DNA of 64,000 bases, from contig NZ_CP150917.1 of NCBI RefSeq assembly GCF_039908645.1, positions 5,033,501 through 5,097,500 of the forward strand. Reading direction: 5' to 3'. The notes beneath the pieces were generated by a model. It searched no databases. It worked only from the letters and a program-made list of their open reading frames with translations, and was not told the origin of the DNA. The translations under genes were made by a program, and so were the position numbers. Shown here one piece after another: positions 19,692 through 28,761 of this stretch; within the stretch, counting starts at the first letter, position 1; each line of letters opens with the position of its first letter. This DNA comes from Pseudomonas helvetica. GTDB lineage: Bacteria > Pseudomonadota > Gammaproteobacteria > Pseudomonadales > Pseudomonadaceae.

Positions 19692-20600
19692 TCAGGAGGT
19701 CGTCGCGGCACTGCTTGCCGAGCTGACTTGCGGAGCCGGTTTATCGGTGGGTGCAACGCGCTCAAGATGAACGTTGACCCGGCGATTCCTGGCCCGATTG
19801 GCGGTGTTGGTGTTAGGGGCCAACGGATAGCGTTCGCCGTGAAAACGCATCGTGATCTGTGATTCCTGAATGCCATTGGCCTTGAAGAAGTCCATCACCG
19901 CCAACGCCCTGCGCCGAGACAGATCACGGTTGGTCAGGCGATTGCCGCTGTTATCGGAATGGCCGTCGAGTTCGATGTGATTGACCGTCGGGTCGGCCTT
20001 CATGAAGTTCAGCATAACCTGCAGCTTGGCCTTGGCCTGCGCGTCCAGATCGATACCACCGCCCGGAAAACCAACCTCAGCCTGCTTAACCTGCTCGTAA
20101 TTCATCGGCAGCAACTTGGCGACACACGCCTGATAATCGGCGTAGGCCTTGCTGAAGCTGACCGGTAACAAACGGACTTCCGACACACCGCCATCGCGCG
20201 AATAATGGCGAATCAGCGGACTGCGACCGTCCATCAAACCGCCGATAAGGCGTCCGGCCTGGAGTTGCGAGCTGTTGAACAGCACATCACCGCTGCCAAC
20301 CTTGACCGCCCCCAGATTGATATCGCCGCGCCCCGGCTGCCAAGGAGCAGCGGCGGCCAGCAACGTCGCCGAGCCGCCGCTGATCATCGGGTTGTAGGCC
20401 TTCAGACGAAAGGTGGCCTGCTCGCCTGCGCGCCGCACGAACTCGCCCGAACCGAAATCGGTAATCGGCTGGCTCAGGCGACATTCGAACTTGTCGCCTT
20501 CGACCGTCCACTCGATGCTCTCCAGACGCGTCTGGAAAGTGAGCGCCATCGCAGGAAGGCTGGCAAACACGCTGAGCAAGGCTAAATAACGCTGGCGCAC
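19692..20600 (-). CDS. motY: Flagellar stator-associated OmpA-family protein MotY
   Basis: The 302-residue protein has a signal peptide (MRQRYLALLSVFASLPAMA), an N-terminal MotY domain (about 20-165) and a C-terminal OmpA/MotB-like peptidoglycan-binding domain (about 170-280) with HIELDGHSDNSGN and LSRRRALAVMDFFKANG. In pseudomonads MotY anchors the MotAB/CD stators at the flagellar T-ring. The start is probably the GTG at 20600, with GGAG 6 bases before it; a GTG four codons earlier overlaps that site. The argG-motY-pyrC order supports the name. It is divergent from pyrC. Confidence 0.88.
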   Translation of the reverse strand: MRQRYLALLSVFASLPAMALTFQTRLESIEWTVEGDKFECRLSQPITDFGSGEFVRRAGEQATFRLKAYNPMISGGSATLLAAAAPWQPGRGDINLGAVKVGSGDVLFNSSQLQAGRLIGGLMDGRSPLIRHYSRDGGVSEVRLLPVSFSKAYADYQACVAKLLPMNYEQVKQAEVGFPGGGIDLDAQAKAKLQVMLNFMKADPTVNHIELDGHSDNSGNRLTNRDLSRRRALAVMDFFKANGIQESQITMRFHGERYPLAPNTNTANRARNRRVNVHLERVAPTDKPAPQVSSASSAATTS

Positions 20601-20756
20601 GGGAGGCTCCACTGGCTTCTACAACAAAAAGACCGATACATATAATTACGGCATACCTTTGTCATATCGGAAGCTTGCTGCAAAACTTGATAGCGAGTGC
20701 CTGGATGAGTCTTTTCCGGTAGCATTCCCTTGAGTTTGACCCGCCTGGAATCCCCA

Positions 20757-21803
20757 ATGTCCGACCGCCTGACCCTGCTGCGTCCCGACGACTGGCATAT
20801 TCATCTTCGCGATGGTGCTGTGTTGCCCAATACTGTCGCGGATGTCGCGCGCACCTTTGGTCGCGCGATCATCATGCCTAACCTGGTACCACCGGTGCGT
20901 AACGCCGCTGAAGCCGACGCCTATCGCCAGCGCATTCTCGCTGCGCGCCCGGCCGGCAGCCGTTTCGAACCGCTGATGGTGCTCTACCTGACCGACCGGA
21001 CTACACCCGATGAAATTCGCGAGGCCAAGGCCAGCGGTTTCGTTCACGCCGCCAAGCTGTATCCGGCTGGCGCGACCACCAACTCGGACTCCGGTGTTAC
21101 CAGCATCGACAAGATCTTCCCCGCGATCGAGGCCATGGCCGAGGTCGGGATGCCCTTGTTGATTCACGGTGAAATCACCCGCGGCGACGTCGATGTCTTC
21201 GACCGCGAAAAAATCTTCATCGACGAGCACATGCGTCGGGTCGTGGAGCGTTTCCCAACGCTCAAAGTGGTGTTCGAACACATCACCACCAGCGATGCCG
21301 TGCAGTTCGTCAACGAGGCTTCGGCCAACGTTGGCGCGACCATCACCGCTCACCACCTGCTGTATAACCGCAACCACATGCTGGTGGGCGGGATTCGTCC
21401 GCACTTCTATTGCTTGCCGATTCTCAAGCGCAATACGCATCAGGTCGCCCTGCTTGACGCCGCTACCAGCGGCAGCGAGAAGTTCTTCCTGGGCACGGAC
21501 TCGGCTCCGCATGCCCAACACGCCAAAGAAGCCGCGTGTGGCTGTGCCGGTTGCTACACCGCTTATGCCGCGATCGAGATGTACGCCGAAGCCTTTGAAC
21601 AGCGCAATGCGCTGGACAAGCTCGAAGCCTTCGCCAGCCTCAACGGCCCGCGCTTCTACGGCCTGCCGGCGAACACCGACCGCATTACCCTGGTCCGCGA
21701 AGAATGGACCGCCCCAACCAGCCTGCCGTTCGGCGAGCTGACTGTCATCCCGCTGCGCGCCGGTGAAAAACTGCGCTGGCGCCTGCTGGAGGAACACGCG
21801 TGA
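20757..21803 (+). CDS. pyrC: Dihydroorotase (homodimeric class II)
   Basis: The 348-residue cytosolic enzyme cyclises carbamoyl-aspartate to dihydroorotate in pyrimidine synthesis. The zinc-binding HxH is in [10 protein letters not shown] near the start; the carboxylated Lys is in [14 protein letters not shown], a further ligand block is [12 protein letters not shown], and the catalytic Asp is in LGTDSAPH. The length equals that of E. coli PyrC. I chose the ATG at 20757, nine codons inside a longer reading that starts at a TTG. Its stop overlaps the GTG start of rnt by 4 bases. Confidence 0.97.
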   Translation: MSDRLTLLRPDDWHIHLRDGAVLPNTVADVARTFGRAIIMPNLVPPVRNAAEADAYRQRILAARPAGSRFEPLMVLYLTDRTTPDEIREAKASGFVHAAKLYPAGATTNSDSGVTSIDKIFPAIEAMAEVGMPLLIHGEITRGDVDVFDREKIFIDEHMRRVVERFPTLKVVFEHITTSDAVQFVNEASANVGATITAHHLLYNRNHMLVGGIRPHFYCLPILKRNTHQVALLDAATSGSEKFFLGTDSAPHAQHAKEAACGCAGCYTAYAAIEMYAEAFEQRNALDKLEAFASLNGPRFYGLPANTDRITLVREEWTAPTSLPFGELTVIPLRAGEKLRWRLLEEHA

Positions 21804-22474
21804 GTGAAGACCATTTCGACGACGAACAGGAAAGTTCAGGCGGAGGTGGTTCACGTCACCCGATGGCAGCCAGGTTCCGTGGATACTTGCCCGTTGTCGT
21901 CGACGTTGAAACCGGTGGTTTCAACTGTGCCACTGACGCCTTGCTGGAAATTGCCGCCACGACCATCAGCATGGACGAAAAAGGTTTTGTGTACCCCGAT
22001 CACACCTATTTCTTCCGTGTAGAACCGTTCGAAGGCGCCAACATCGAAGCCGCGGCGCTGGAGTTCACCGGGATCAAGCTCGATCACCCACTGCGCATGG
22101 CCGTGAGTGAAGAAGCGGCACTGACCGACATCTTCCGTGGCATACGCAAAGCGCTGAAAGCCAACGGCTGCAAACGGGCGATCCTGGTCGGCCATAACAG
22201 CAGCTTTGACCTGGGCTTCCTCAATGCCGCCGTTGCGCGCCTGGACATGAAGCGCAATCCGTTTCACCCGTTCTCCAGCTTCGACACCGCGACACTGGCC
22301 GGTCTGGCGTATGGTCAAACGGTCCTGGCCAAGGCGTGCCAGGCTGCCGATATCGACTTCGACGGTCGCGAGGCCCACTCGGCTCGCTACGACACCGAGA
22401 AGACTGCCGAGCTGTTCTGCGGCATCGTCAATCGCTGGAAACAAATGGGCGGCTGGGAAGATTTCAACGACTGA
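21800..22474 (+). CDS. rnt: Ribonuclease T
   Basis: The 224-residue 3'-5' exoribonuclease trims the CCA end of tRNAs and matures stable RNAs. The DEDD residues are visible: Asp35 and Glu37 in VVDVETGG, Asp in [11 protein letters not shown], and the final His and Asp in [11 protein letters not shown]. It starts at a GTG that overlaps the pyrC stop (GTGA), with GGAGGAA upstream. It ends before a strong two-way terminator. The pyrC-rnt pairing is conserved in pseudomonads. Confidence 0.97.
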   Translation: MSEDHFDDEQESSGGGGSRHPMAARFRGYLPVVVDVETGGFNCATDALLEIAATTISMDEKGFVYPDHTYFFRVEPFEGANIEAAALEFTGIKLDHPLRMAVSEEAALTDIFRGIRKALKANGCKRAILVGHNSSFDLGFLNAAVARLDMKRNPFHPFSSFDTATLAGLAYGQTVLAKACQAADIDFDGREAHSARYDTEKTAELFCGIVNRWKQMGGWEDFND

Positions 22475-22501
22475 TTCAGTCGCAGGATTTATCCCGCCCA
22501 T

Positions 22502-22532
22502 AAAAAAACCGGCCTCAGCGGCCGGTTTTTTT
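22502..22532. terminator. Bidirectional terminator between rnt and the peroxiredoxin gene
   Basis: A7-CCGGCC and GGCCGG-T7 frame a short loop. The A and T runs serve both convergent genes. Confidence 0.92.
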
Positions 22533-22548
22533 ATGCCTGACGCGTGGC

Positions 22549-23151
22549 TTACAGCTTGCCAGCGTTCTCGGTCAGGTAAGCCGCAACGCCTTCTGGCGAA
22601 GCAGTCATGCCCTTGTCGCCTTTTTTCCAGTTGGCCGGGCAAACTTCGCCGTGCTCTTCGTGGAATTGCAGGGCGTCGACCAGGCGAATCAGCTCTTCCA
22701 TGTTACGGCCCAGTGGCAGGTCGTTGACGATCTGCGAGCGAACAACACCTTTGTCGTCGATCAGGAATGCGCCACGGAAAGCCACGCCGCCTTCGGACTC
22801 AACGTCGTAGGCCTTGGCGATGTCGTGCTTCATGTCAGCAGCCATGATGTACTGAACCTGACCGATGCCGCCGGCATTGATCGGGGTGTTGCGCCAGGCG
22901 TTGTGAGTGAAGTGCGAGTCGATCGAAACAGCGATCACTTCAACGTTGCGAGCCTTGAAGTCAGCCATGCGGTGGTCCAGAGCGATCAGCTCGGACGGGC
23001 AGACGAAGGTGAAGTCCAGTGGGTAGAAGAACACCAGGCCGTATTTGCCTTTGATGGCCGAGGACAGAGTGAAGCTGTCAACGATTTCGCCATTGCCGAG
23101 TACGGCCGGTACGGTGAAGTCAGGGGCTTGTTTGCCTACGAGTACGCTCAT
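22549..23151 (-). CDS. Typical 2-Cys peroxiredoxin (AhpC/Prx1 family)
   Basis: The 200-residue cytosolic peroxidase reduces H2O2 and organic peroxides. The peroxidatic Cys51 is in DFTFVCPSE and the resolving Cys is in GEVCPANW near the C-terminus. The conserved Arg is in EGVAFRGAFLID. The ATG at 23151 with AGGAGA upstream gives the family's normal length; an upstream extension of 24 codons is unsupported. It sits between rnt and bfd, where P. aeruginosa has PA3529. The electron donor (AhpF, Trx or other) is not in the window. Confidence 0.95.
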   Translation of the reverse strand: MSVLVGKQAPDFTVPAVLGNGEIVDSFTLSSAIKGKYGLVFFYPLDFTFVCPSELIALDHRMADFKARNVEVIAVSIDSHFTHNAWRNTPINAGGIGQVQYIMAADMKHDIAKAYDVESEGGVAFRGAFLIDDKGVVRSQIVNDLPLGRNMEELIRLVDALQFHEEHGEVCPANWKKGDKGMTASPEGVAAYLTENAGKL

Positions 23152-23466
23152 TGGATATCTCCTGGTGTGGTGGCGTGAAGAACGGCATCGAACCAGTCTG
23201 TCGCCAATAAACGACAGGTTCATGACTCGAGTGCCCTTCGCAAAGACCGCACATCATACACCGCGTTTTTCGCCTGTCCTTAGCGCTTTTTACAACGACA
23301 TCAAAAACCTCGGCGCAGGCTTGATGACACTGTCCCGGGCGCATTATGCCGTTCGTCAGGCTGTCGCTGTTCTGGCGCAAAGCGTGCCGAAACCACTTTG
23401 ACAATCATTCTCGTTAACATTAAGATCCATCGCAACCGAGCCATAACCCACGACGGTTCTCAATTT
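23152..23466. other. Divergent control region between the peroxiredoxin and bfd genes
   Basis: The 315 bases hold the promoters of both genes and a Fur-type box at 23400-23418. No other gene or repeat is visible. Confidence 0.6.
23400..23418 (+). promoter_or_regulatory. Fur box upstream of bfd
   Basis: The 19 bases GACAATCATTCTCGTTAAC match the Fur consensus GATAATGATAATCATTATC at about 13 positions when read on the minus strand. It lies 49 bases before the bfd ATG, as expected for iron repression of bfd. Confidence 0.7.
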
Positions 23467-23685
23467 ATGTATGTCTGCCTTTGCACTGGTGTCACCGACG
23501 GAAAAATCCGCGATGCGATCTATGAAGGTTGCTGCAGCTACCGCGAGGTACGCCAAGCTACCGGCGTTGCCGGCCAATGTGGAAAATGCGCCTGCCTTGC
23601 CAAACAAGTGGTGCGCGAAACCCTGGCCGAGTTGCAATTAAGCCAGGCGGCGATCCCCTACCCTGTAGAATTTTCGGCAGCGTAA
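23467..23685 (+). CDS. bfd: Bacterioferritin-associated ferredoxin
   Basis: The 72-residue protein carries one [2Fe-2S] cluster held by C4 and C6 (MYVCLCTG) and C38 and C41 (GQCGKC). It delivers electrons to bacterioferritin BfrB so stored iron can be released. The ATG at 23467 gives the standard Bfd length; an upstream in-frame start would add 23 residues of unrelated sequence. It lies upstream of bfrB but is separated from it by a terminator, so the two can be expressed oppositely with iron supply. Confidence 0.97.
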   Translation: MYVCLCTGVTDGKIRDAIYEGCCSYREVRQATGVAGQCGKCACLAKQVVRETLAELQLSQAAIPYPVEFSAA

Positions 23686-23702
23686 ATAGAACATTTGAAA
23701 GA

Positions 23703-23727
23703 ACCGGACTTAGCGTCCGGTTTTTTT
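23703..23727 (+). terminator. Rho-independent terminator of bfd
   Basis: ACCGGAC pairs with GTCCGGT around a 5-base loop and runs into seven T. Confidence 0.9.
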
Positions 23728-23884
23728 ATGCCTGTAATTCAATCGCTTAGCGCTAGGATGCGGAACACAAACATTCTTATTCCGATTAATTTTCATATAG
23801 TATTCAATAACTTAGGTTTGACACTAACAACTGCCCGGCTCAAACTTCGCCGCTTAATAGGGTAATTAAAGGGCAGGACCCCAC

Positions 23885-24358
23885 ATGAAAGGCGACATCA
23901 CGGTTATCCAGCACCTCAACAAGATTCTTGGCAATGAGCTGGTCGCAATCAATCAGTATTTCCTGCATGCGCGCATGTATGAAGATTGGGGCCTGAACAA
24001 GCTCGGCAAGCACGAGTACCACGAATCCATCGACGAGATGAAACACGCGGACAAGCTGATCAAGCGCATCCTGTTCCTCGAAGGCCTGCCAAACGTCCAG
24101 GACCTGGGCAAGCTGCACATCGGCGAGCACACCAAGGAAATGCTTGAGTGCGACCTGAGCATCGAGCGTACCGGCCATGCCGACCTCAAAGTGGCTATCG
24201 CTCATTGCGAAACCGTCGGGGACTTCGGCAGCCGTGAACTGCTCGAAGATATTCTCGAATCCGAAGAAGAACATATCGACTGGCTGGAAACTCAACTGAG
24301 CCTGATCGATAAAGTCGGTCTTGAGAACTATCTGCAATCGCAGATGGGCGACGAATAA
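23885..24358 (+). CDS. bfrB: Bacterioferritin BfrB
   Basis: The 157-residue subunit builds a 24-mer iron store. Met52 (heme ligand between subunits) is present, with ferroxidase residues Glu18, Glu51 and His54, and later Glu and His in [12 protein letters not shown]. The combination of heme Met and full ferroxidase site fits BfrB. Unlike bfd it has no obvious Fur box directly upstream. A strong terminator follows. Confidence 0.97.
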   Translation: MKGDITVIQHLNKILGNELVAINQYFLHARMYEDWGLNKLGKHEYHESIDEMKHADKLIKRILFLEGLPNVQDLGKLHIGEHTKEMLECDLSIERTGHADLKVAIAHCETVGDFGSRELLEDILESEEEHIDWLETQLSLIDKVGLENYLQSQMGDE

Positions 24359-24385
24359 CTTCTACAGCGCTAATCTCGACTCAAT

Positions 24386-24422
24386 AAAAAGCCCCGCCCT
24401 CTTACGAGAGGCGGGGCTTTTT
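24386..24422 (+). terminator. Terminator after bfrB, also usable by grxD
   Basis: A5-GCCCCGCC pairs with GGCGGGGC-T5 around a short loop. The A run lets it act in both directions for the convergent grxD gene. Confidence 0.9.
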
Positions 24423-24464
24423 ATTACCAGCAGGAGCGGCCGGACGGCCGCTTCTGCCTATAAA

Positions 24465-24806
24465 TCAGGCTTCGGTCTTGCCAGCAGCAGCTTTGGCCGC
24501 AGCGTCTTTGATCAGGGCCTGCAACGAACCGTCAGCGGCCATTTCAGTCATGATGTCGCTACCACCGACCAGCTCACCAGCAACCCACAATTGCGGGAAG
24601 GTTGGCCAGTTGGCGTACTTTGGCAGGTTGGCACGGATTTCCGGGTTCTGCAGGATGTCCACGTAAGCGAACTTCTCACCACAGCCCATGACGGCCTGAG
24701 CGGCTTTCGCGGAGAAGCCACACTGTGGGGCATTCGGCGAGCCTTTCATGTAAAGCAGAATGGTGTTGTTAGCAATCTGCTCTTTAATAGTTTCGATGAT
24801 ATCCAT
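24465..24806 (-). CDS. grxD: Monothiol glutaredoxin GrxD (CGFS type)
   Basis: The 113-residue protein has the single-Cys CGFS motif in SPNAPQCGFSAKA, the cis-Pro segment WPTFPQLWV and GGSDI for glutathione. Such proteins bind a glutathione-bridged [2Fe-2S] cluster and deliver it to targets. An Ala-Lys-rich tail ends the protein. It lies next to bfd and bfrB, in an iron-handling neighbourhood also found in P. aeruginosa. Confidence 0.96.
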   Translation of the reverse strand: MDIIETIKEQIANNTILLYMKGSPNAPQCGFSAKAAQAVMGCGEKFAYVDILQNPEIRANLPKYANWPTFPQLWVAGELVGGSDIMTEMAADGSLQALIKDAAAKAAAGKTEA

Positions 24807-24901
24807 GAAGCACCTCGGCTGAACTTTCCGACTCAGTTGTCGGCACGGTGACGCATTGTAACGGAAAGCCGAGCGCCATGCTCGGTCTCCCCGACAGACA
24901 C

Positions 24902-27010
24902 TTACGCTGCCGCGACGGTCACCGGTACACCATTAAGCGCCGCGTTTCCTGACAACTCATCGAGCTGGCGCTCATCGGTCAGGTCATTGGCGCTGGAGCC
25001 TGGTTGGCCCATGGCAATGGTCATCTGCACGCCCGGCCGGGCATGGCCCCAACCGTGCGGCAGGCTGACCACGCCTTTCATCATCTCGACACTGCTCAGC
25101 ACTTCGACTTCGATCACCCCGACCCGTGAACTGACCCGCACCCGTTGCCCATCGCTGAGCCCGCGACTGGAAAGATCGTCCGGGTGCATCAGCAACTGAT
25201 GACGCGGTTTACCTTTCACCAGACGGTGGTAGTTATGCATCCACGAGTTATTGCTGCGCACATGGCGGCGGCCGATCATCAATAGCTCATCGGCAACCGG
25301 TGCCTGCAATGCGGAAAATCGTGCAAGATCAGCCAGGATCGCCGGTGGCGCCGCCTGCACGCGCTGGTTGGCGGTTTTCAGACGTGGCGCCAGGTTTGCC
25401 TGAAGAGCGCCCAGATCGACCCCGTGAGGATGATCGAACAAGGTCGCCACCGACAGTTTGTGCGGCGACGCATCACCATAGCGCCCGGCTCGCAAACCGA
25501 GGTCGATCATCTTCGCCGGGGGCATCGTCGGCTTCAGCTCTTTGCCGGTTTTCGCCGCAAAGGCCTGGGCCAGGCCGACGAAAATCTCCCAATCGTGCAG
25601 CGCACCGTCGGGCTTGGGCAGGATTGCCCGGTTGAAACGGCTGACGTTGCGCACCGCGAACATATTGAACGTGGTGTCGTAGTGATCGTTTTCCAGCGCC
25701 GAGGTCGACGGCAGAATCAAGTCGGCATAACGCGTGGTCTCGTTGATATACAGGTCGATGCTGAGCATGAATTCCAGCCCGTCCAGCGCCTGCTCCAGTT
25801 GTCGACCATTGGGTGTAGACAACACCGGGTTACCGGCCACGGTAATCAACGCCCGCACCTGCCCTTCACCTTCAGTGAGCATCTCTTCGGCCAGAGCCGA
25901 CACCGGCAACTCACCGGCGTATTCCGGACGGCCAGACACGCGGCTTTGCCAGCGATTGAAATGCCCGCCCGAGGTCGACGCCACCAGGTCAACCGCAGGC
26001 TCGGTGCACAGCGCGCCGCCGACCCGATCCAGGTTGCCGGTAACCAGATTTAGCAGTTGCACCAGCCAATGACACAAGGTGCCGAACGCCTGGGTCGAAA
26101 CGCCCATACGGCCATAACACACGGCAGTTTTCGCGCTGGCGAAGTCTCGCGCCAACTGACGAATCTGCTCGGCCGGCACGGCGCACAGCGGGCTCATGGC
26201 CTCGGCACTAAAGGATGCGACGGCCTGACGAACCTCCTCCAGCCCGTCTACCGGCAAATGACTGTCGCGGCTCAAGCCTTCGGCGAACACGGTATTGAGC
26301 AACCCGAATAACAGCGCCGCATCACCGCCTGGACGGACAAATATATGTTGATCGGCAATCGCTGCCGTTTCGCTGCGACGCGGATCGACCACCACCACTT
26401 TGCCGCCCCGGGCCCGAATCGCCTTCAAGCGCTTTTCGACATCCGGCACGGTCATGATGCTGCCGTTGGAGGCCAGCGGATTGCCGCCCAGGATCAGCAT
26501 GAAATCGGTGTGATCGATGTCAGGAATCGGCAACAGCAAACCATGGCCGTACATCAAATGGCTGGTGAGATGCTGAGGTAACTGATCGACCGAGGTTGCA
26601 GAGAAACGGTTGCGGGTTTTCAGCAAGCCAAGGAAGTAATTGCTGTGGGTCATCAACCCATAGTTGTGCACGCTGGGATTGCCCTGATAAACCGCGACGG
26701 CGTTCTGGCCATGGCGCTCCTGAATCGCCGACAGGCGTTCGGCCACCAGTGCAAATGCCTCGTCCCAGGCGATCGCTTGCCACTCGCTGCCGACCCGCAG
26801 CATCGGCTGTCGCAGGCGGTCGGGATCGTTCTGGATATCTTGCAGCGCCACGGCCTTGGGGCAGATATGACCGCGACTGAAGCTGTCCTGCGGATCACCC
26901 TTGATCGAGGTGATTTGCACGCCAGCGTCTTCGGTTGCAGTGGTTTCGATGGTCAAGCCGCAAATGGCTTCACACAGGTGGCAGGCACGGTGATGAAGAG
27001 TCTTGGTCAT
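24902..27010 (-). CDS. Molybdopterin-dependent oxidoreductase (DMSO reductase superfamily), substrate unknown
   Basis: The protein has 702 residues. The N-terminal [4Fe-4S] ligands are CHLCEAICGL and a later Cys in RGHICPKA. The molybdopterin domains follow (ILGGNPLASNG; VAGNPVLSTPNGRQ; HGWGHARPGVQM at the C-terminal barrel). By eye, the Asp of SATSVDQLP lies where formate dehydrogenases have SeCys or Cys as the Mo ligand, so the metal may be Asp-bound. No twin-arginine signal is present at the chosen ATG, so it is probably cytoplasmic. No electron-transfer subunit gene is next to it. P. aeruginosa has an oxidoreductase gene in this neighbourhood. Confidence 0.8.
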   Translation of the reverse strand: MTKTLHHRACHLCEAICGLTIETTATEDAGVQITSIKGDPQDSFSRGHICPKAVALQDIQNDPDRLRQPMLRVGSEWQAIAWDEAFALVAERLSAIQERHGQNAVAVYQGNPSVHNYGLMTHSNYFLGLLKTRNRFSATSVDQLPQHLTSHLMYGHGLLLPIPDIDHTDFMLILGGNPLASNGSIMTVPDVEKRLKAIRARGGKVVVVDPRRSETAAIADQHIFVRPGGDAALLFGLLNTVFAEGLSRDSHLPVDGLEEVRQAVASFSAEAMSPLCAVPAEQIRQLARDFASAKTAVCYGRMGVSTQAFGTLCHWLVQLLNLVTGNLDRVGGALCTEPAVDLVASTSGGHFNRWQSRVSGRPEYAGELPVSALAEEMLTEGEGQVRALITVAGNPVLSTPNGRQLEQALDGLEFMLSIDLYINETTRYADLILPSTSALENDHYDTTFNMFAVRNVSRFNRAILPKPDGALHDWEIFVGLAQAFAAKTGKELKPTMPPAKMIDLGLRAGRYGDASPHKLSVATLFDHPHGVDLGALQANLAPRLKTANQRVQAAPPAILADLARFSALQAPVADELLMIGRRHVRSNNSWMHNYHRLVKGKPRHQLLMHPDDLSSRGLSDGQRVRVSSRVGVIEVEVLSSVEMMKGVVSLPHGWGHARPGVQMTIAMGQPGSSANDLTDERQLDELSGNAALNGVPVTVAAA

Positions 27011-27134
27011 GGCCATTCTCTGTTTTATTCGAGACAACCGGCATCCGGTTGCGGGAACAAAACTATGGGCTGTGACCGAGCGCTGCGCCAGCGACGTTCG
27101 TCTTGTGAATCGAGGCCCATCAGGCCCGCCGATA

Positions 27135-27425
27135 TTAGCCTTGGGGAAGCCTGGAGGGCGCTTGAAGCTGGATTTCTTGGATGGTTTCGATCTGTTCCTG
27201 GGCAATGTGCACGCCCGTGAGTTCGCCAATCAGGCGCCAGTGCTCGTCGAGCCCGGCGCTGACGGTGGCCATGCGGTCGATCATCCGTCGACCTGCAGCC
27301 TTGGTCACCTCATCCTCGCTGCGCATCAACTCAAAGGACATTGAGGTCATGGAAGCGGTCAGGTGAGTCAGGGTGCGTGCCGTGAGGCCCAGCAGCTCTA
27401 ACAATTGCTGTTCTTTCGATTCCAT
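27135..27425 (-). CDS. Small helical protein of unknown function (PA3536-like position)
   Basis: The 96-residue protein is predicted almost all helical, with heptad-like leucines (EQQLLELLGLTARTLTHL) and many Thr, Met and Ser. I do not know its function. The ATG at 27425 was chosen because GAGGA precedes it and a good promoter lies upstream; the reading frame extends 32 further codons upstream without support. It lies 124 bases upstream of the molybdopterin oxidoreductase on the same strand, and divergent from argF. Confidence 0.6.
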   Translation of the reverse strand: MESKEQQLLELLGLTARTLTHLTASMTSMSFELMRSEDEVTKAAGRRMIDRMATVSAGLDEHWRLIGELTGVHIAQEQIETIQEIQLQAPSRLPQG

Positions 27426-27456
27426 TCCATAGGCTTCCTCTGTCACTCGTGACTTA

Positions 27457-27484
27457 GTTATAACCCAGCACTTTGCATTAGCAA
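27457..27484 (-). promoter_or_regulatory. Candidate sigma70 promoter of the 96-residue protein gene
   Basis: On the minus strand TTGCTA and TATAAC are spaced by 16 bases, about 32 bases upstream of the ATG. Confidence 0.5.
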
Positions 27485-27693
27485 ATGTTTCAAGCGGAGG
27501 CAGGCTGGATCCTGCCTGCAACTACCCTGTCCGACAGGTCAGAAACCGACCGAGACCGTACTTTGCCCGCCCCGCTTGATTGCCAAGGCGCGCGAGGGCA
27601 GTGTACAAAGGGGTTGCTACTGTCAGGAAACAGGCTTCAAAAGCGCTACTGCGGTTATCCCGCAGGCTCTCTTAAATCCCCTAAAAACCGTAG

Positions 27694-27735
27694 CCCTATT
27701 GGTAAGACGCGACATTTAATTATAAGATCGCGCCT
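27694..27735 (-). promoter_or_regulatory. ArgR operator upstream of argF
   Basis: Read on the minus strand, two 21-base units stand in tandem: AGGCGC-N8-AA-N5 and TGTCGC-N8-AA-N5. The second is a perfect match to the Pseudomonas ArgR unit and the first matches four of six bases in its hexamer. The site covers the candidate argF promoter, which fits repression by arginine. Confidence 0.7.
27699..27726 (+). promoter_or_regulatory. Candidate argF promoter
   Basis: TTGGTA and TATAAG are spaced by 16 bases, about 110 bases before the argF start and inside the ArgR site. Confidence 0.5.
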
Positions 27736-27837
27736 TCCCCTATTTCGTCGCCTCGTGCGGCTTACGCCGCAGGTCTCGCCCGTTTTTCAGTTAAACAAGG
27801 CTTTGAGTATCTGCGGTCTGTTGCAAAAAGGTAGTCA

Positions 27838-28761
27838 ATGATGAGCGCAAGGCACTTTCTCTCCCTGATGGATTGCACGCCCGAAGAGCTGGTCAGCGTG
27901 ATCCGTCGAGGCATTGAGCTCAAAGACCTGCGTAACCGCGGCGTACTGTTCGAGCCGTTGAAAAATCGCGTACTCGGGATGATCTTCGAGAAATCCTCGA
28001 CGCGCACCCGGCTGTCGTTTGAAGCCGGCATGATCCAGCTGGGCGGCCAGGCGATTTTCCTGTCACCCCGTGACACCCAACTGGGTCGCGGCGAACCGAT
28101 CGGCGACTGCGCCATCGTCATGTCGCGCATGCTCGACGCGGTGATGATCCGTACCTTCGCCCACAGCACCCTGACCGAATTCGCCGCCAACTCGCGCGTG
28201 CCCGTCATCAACGGCCTGTCCGATGACCTGCACCCGTGCCAGTTGCTGGCCGACATGCAGACCTTTCTTGAGCATCGCGGCTCGATCCAGGGCAAGACCG
28301 TGGCCTGGATCGGCGACGGCAACAACATGTGCAACAGCTATATAGAAGCCGCCATCCAGTTCGACTTCCAGTTGCGCATCGCCTGCCCTGAAGGCTATGA
28401 GCCAAACCCTGAGTTCGTGGCCAAGGCCGGTGATCGGGTGACTATCGTCCGCGATCCTCGGGAAGCGGTACGCGGCGCTCATCTGGTCAGCACCGACGTC
28501 TGGACCTCCATGGGCCAGGAAGAGGAAACCGCCAAGCGCCTCAAGCTGTTCGCACCGTTCCAGGTTAATCGTGCCCTGCTCGATCTGGCCGCCGCGGATG
28601 TATTGTTCATGCACTGCCTGCCCGCGCACCGAGGTGAAGAAATCAGCCTCGATCTGCTCGACGACCCGCGTTCGGTTGCCTGGGATCAGGCCGAGAACCG
28701 TCTGCATGCGCAAAAAGCCCTGCTCGAGTTTCTCGTTCCGCCTTCATATCACCACGCATGA
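27838..28761 (+). CDS. argF: Ornithine carbamoyltransferase (anabolic)
   Basis: The 306-307-residue cytosolic enzyme makes citrulline from ornithine and carbamoyl phosphate. The carbamoyl-phosphate loop [21 protein letters not shown], and the ornithine-binding [10 protein letters not shown] block are intact. Two consecutive ATG codons (27838, 27841) can start it. The upstream ArgR-type operator supports the anabolic role. Its end overlaps the following ABC ATPase gene by 4 bases. Confidence 0.97.
   Translation: MMSARHFLSLMDCTPEELVSVIRRGIELKDLRNRGVLFEPLKNRVLGMIFEKSSTRTRLSFEAGMIQLGGQAIFLSPRDTQLGRGEPIGDCAIVMSRMLDAVMIRTFAHSTLTEFAANSRVPVINGLSDDLHPCQLLADMQTFLEHRGSIQGKTVAWIGDGNNMCNSYIEAAIQFDFQLRIACPEGYEPNPEFVAKAGDRVTIVRDPREAVRGAHLVSTDVWTSMGQEEETAKRLKLFAPFQVNRALLDLAAADVLFMHCLPAHRGEEISLDLLDDPRSVAWDQAENRLHAQKALLEFLVPPSYHHA

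Larger units (their letters stand above)
27426..27837. other. Divergent control region between the small helical protein gene and argF
   Basis: The 412 bases contain a sigma70-type promoter for the minus-strand gene, a GTCAC-TC-GTGAC inverted repeat (27442-27453) in its leader, and the argF promoter overlapped by an ArgR-type operator. About 170 bases (27530-27690) show nothing I recognise. Confidence 0.6.

Noticed and set aside
18297..19862. A 521-codon open frame antisense to argG and the end of motY
   Set aside because: It crosses the argG terminator hairpin and the ArgR site and is explained by codon bias of argG.
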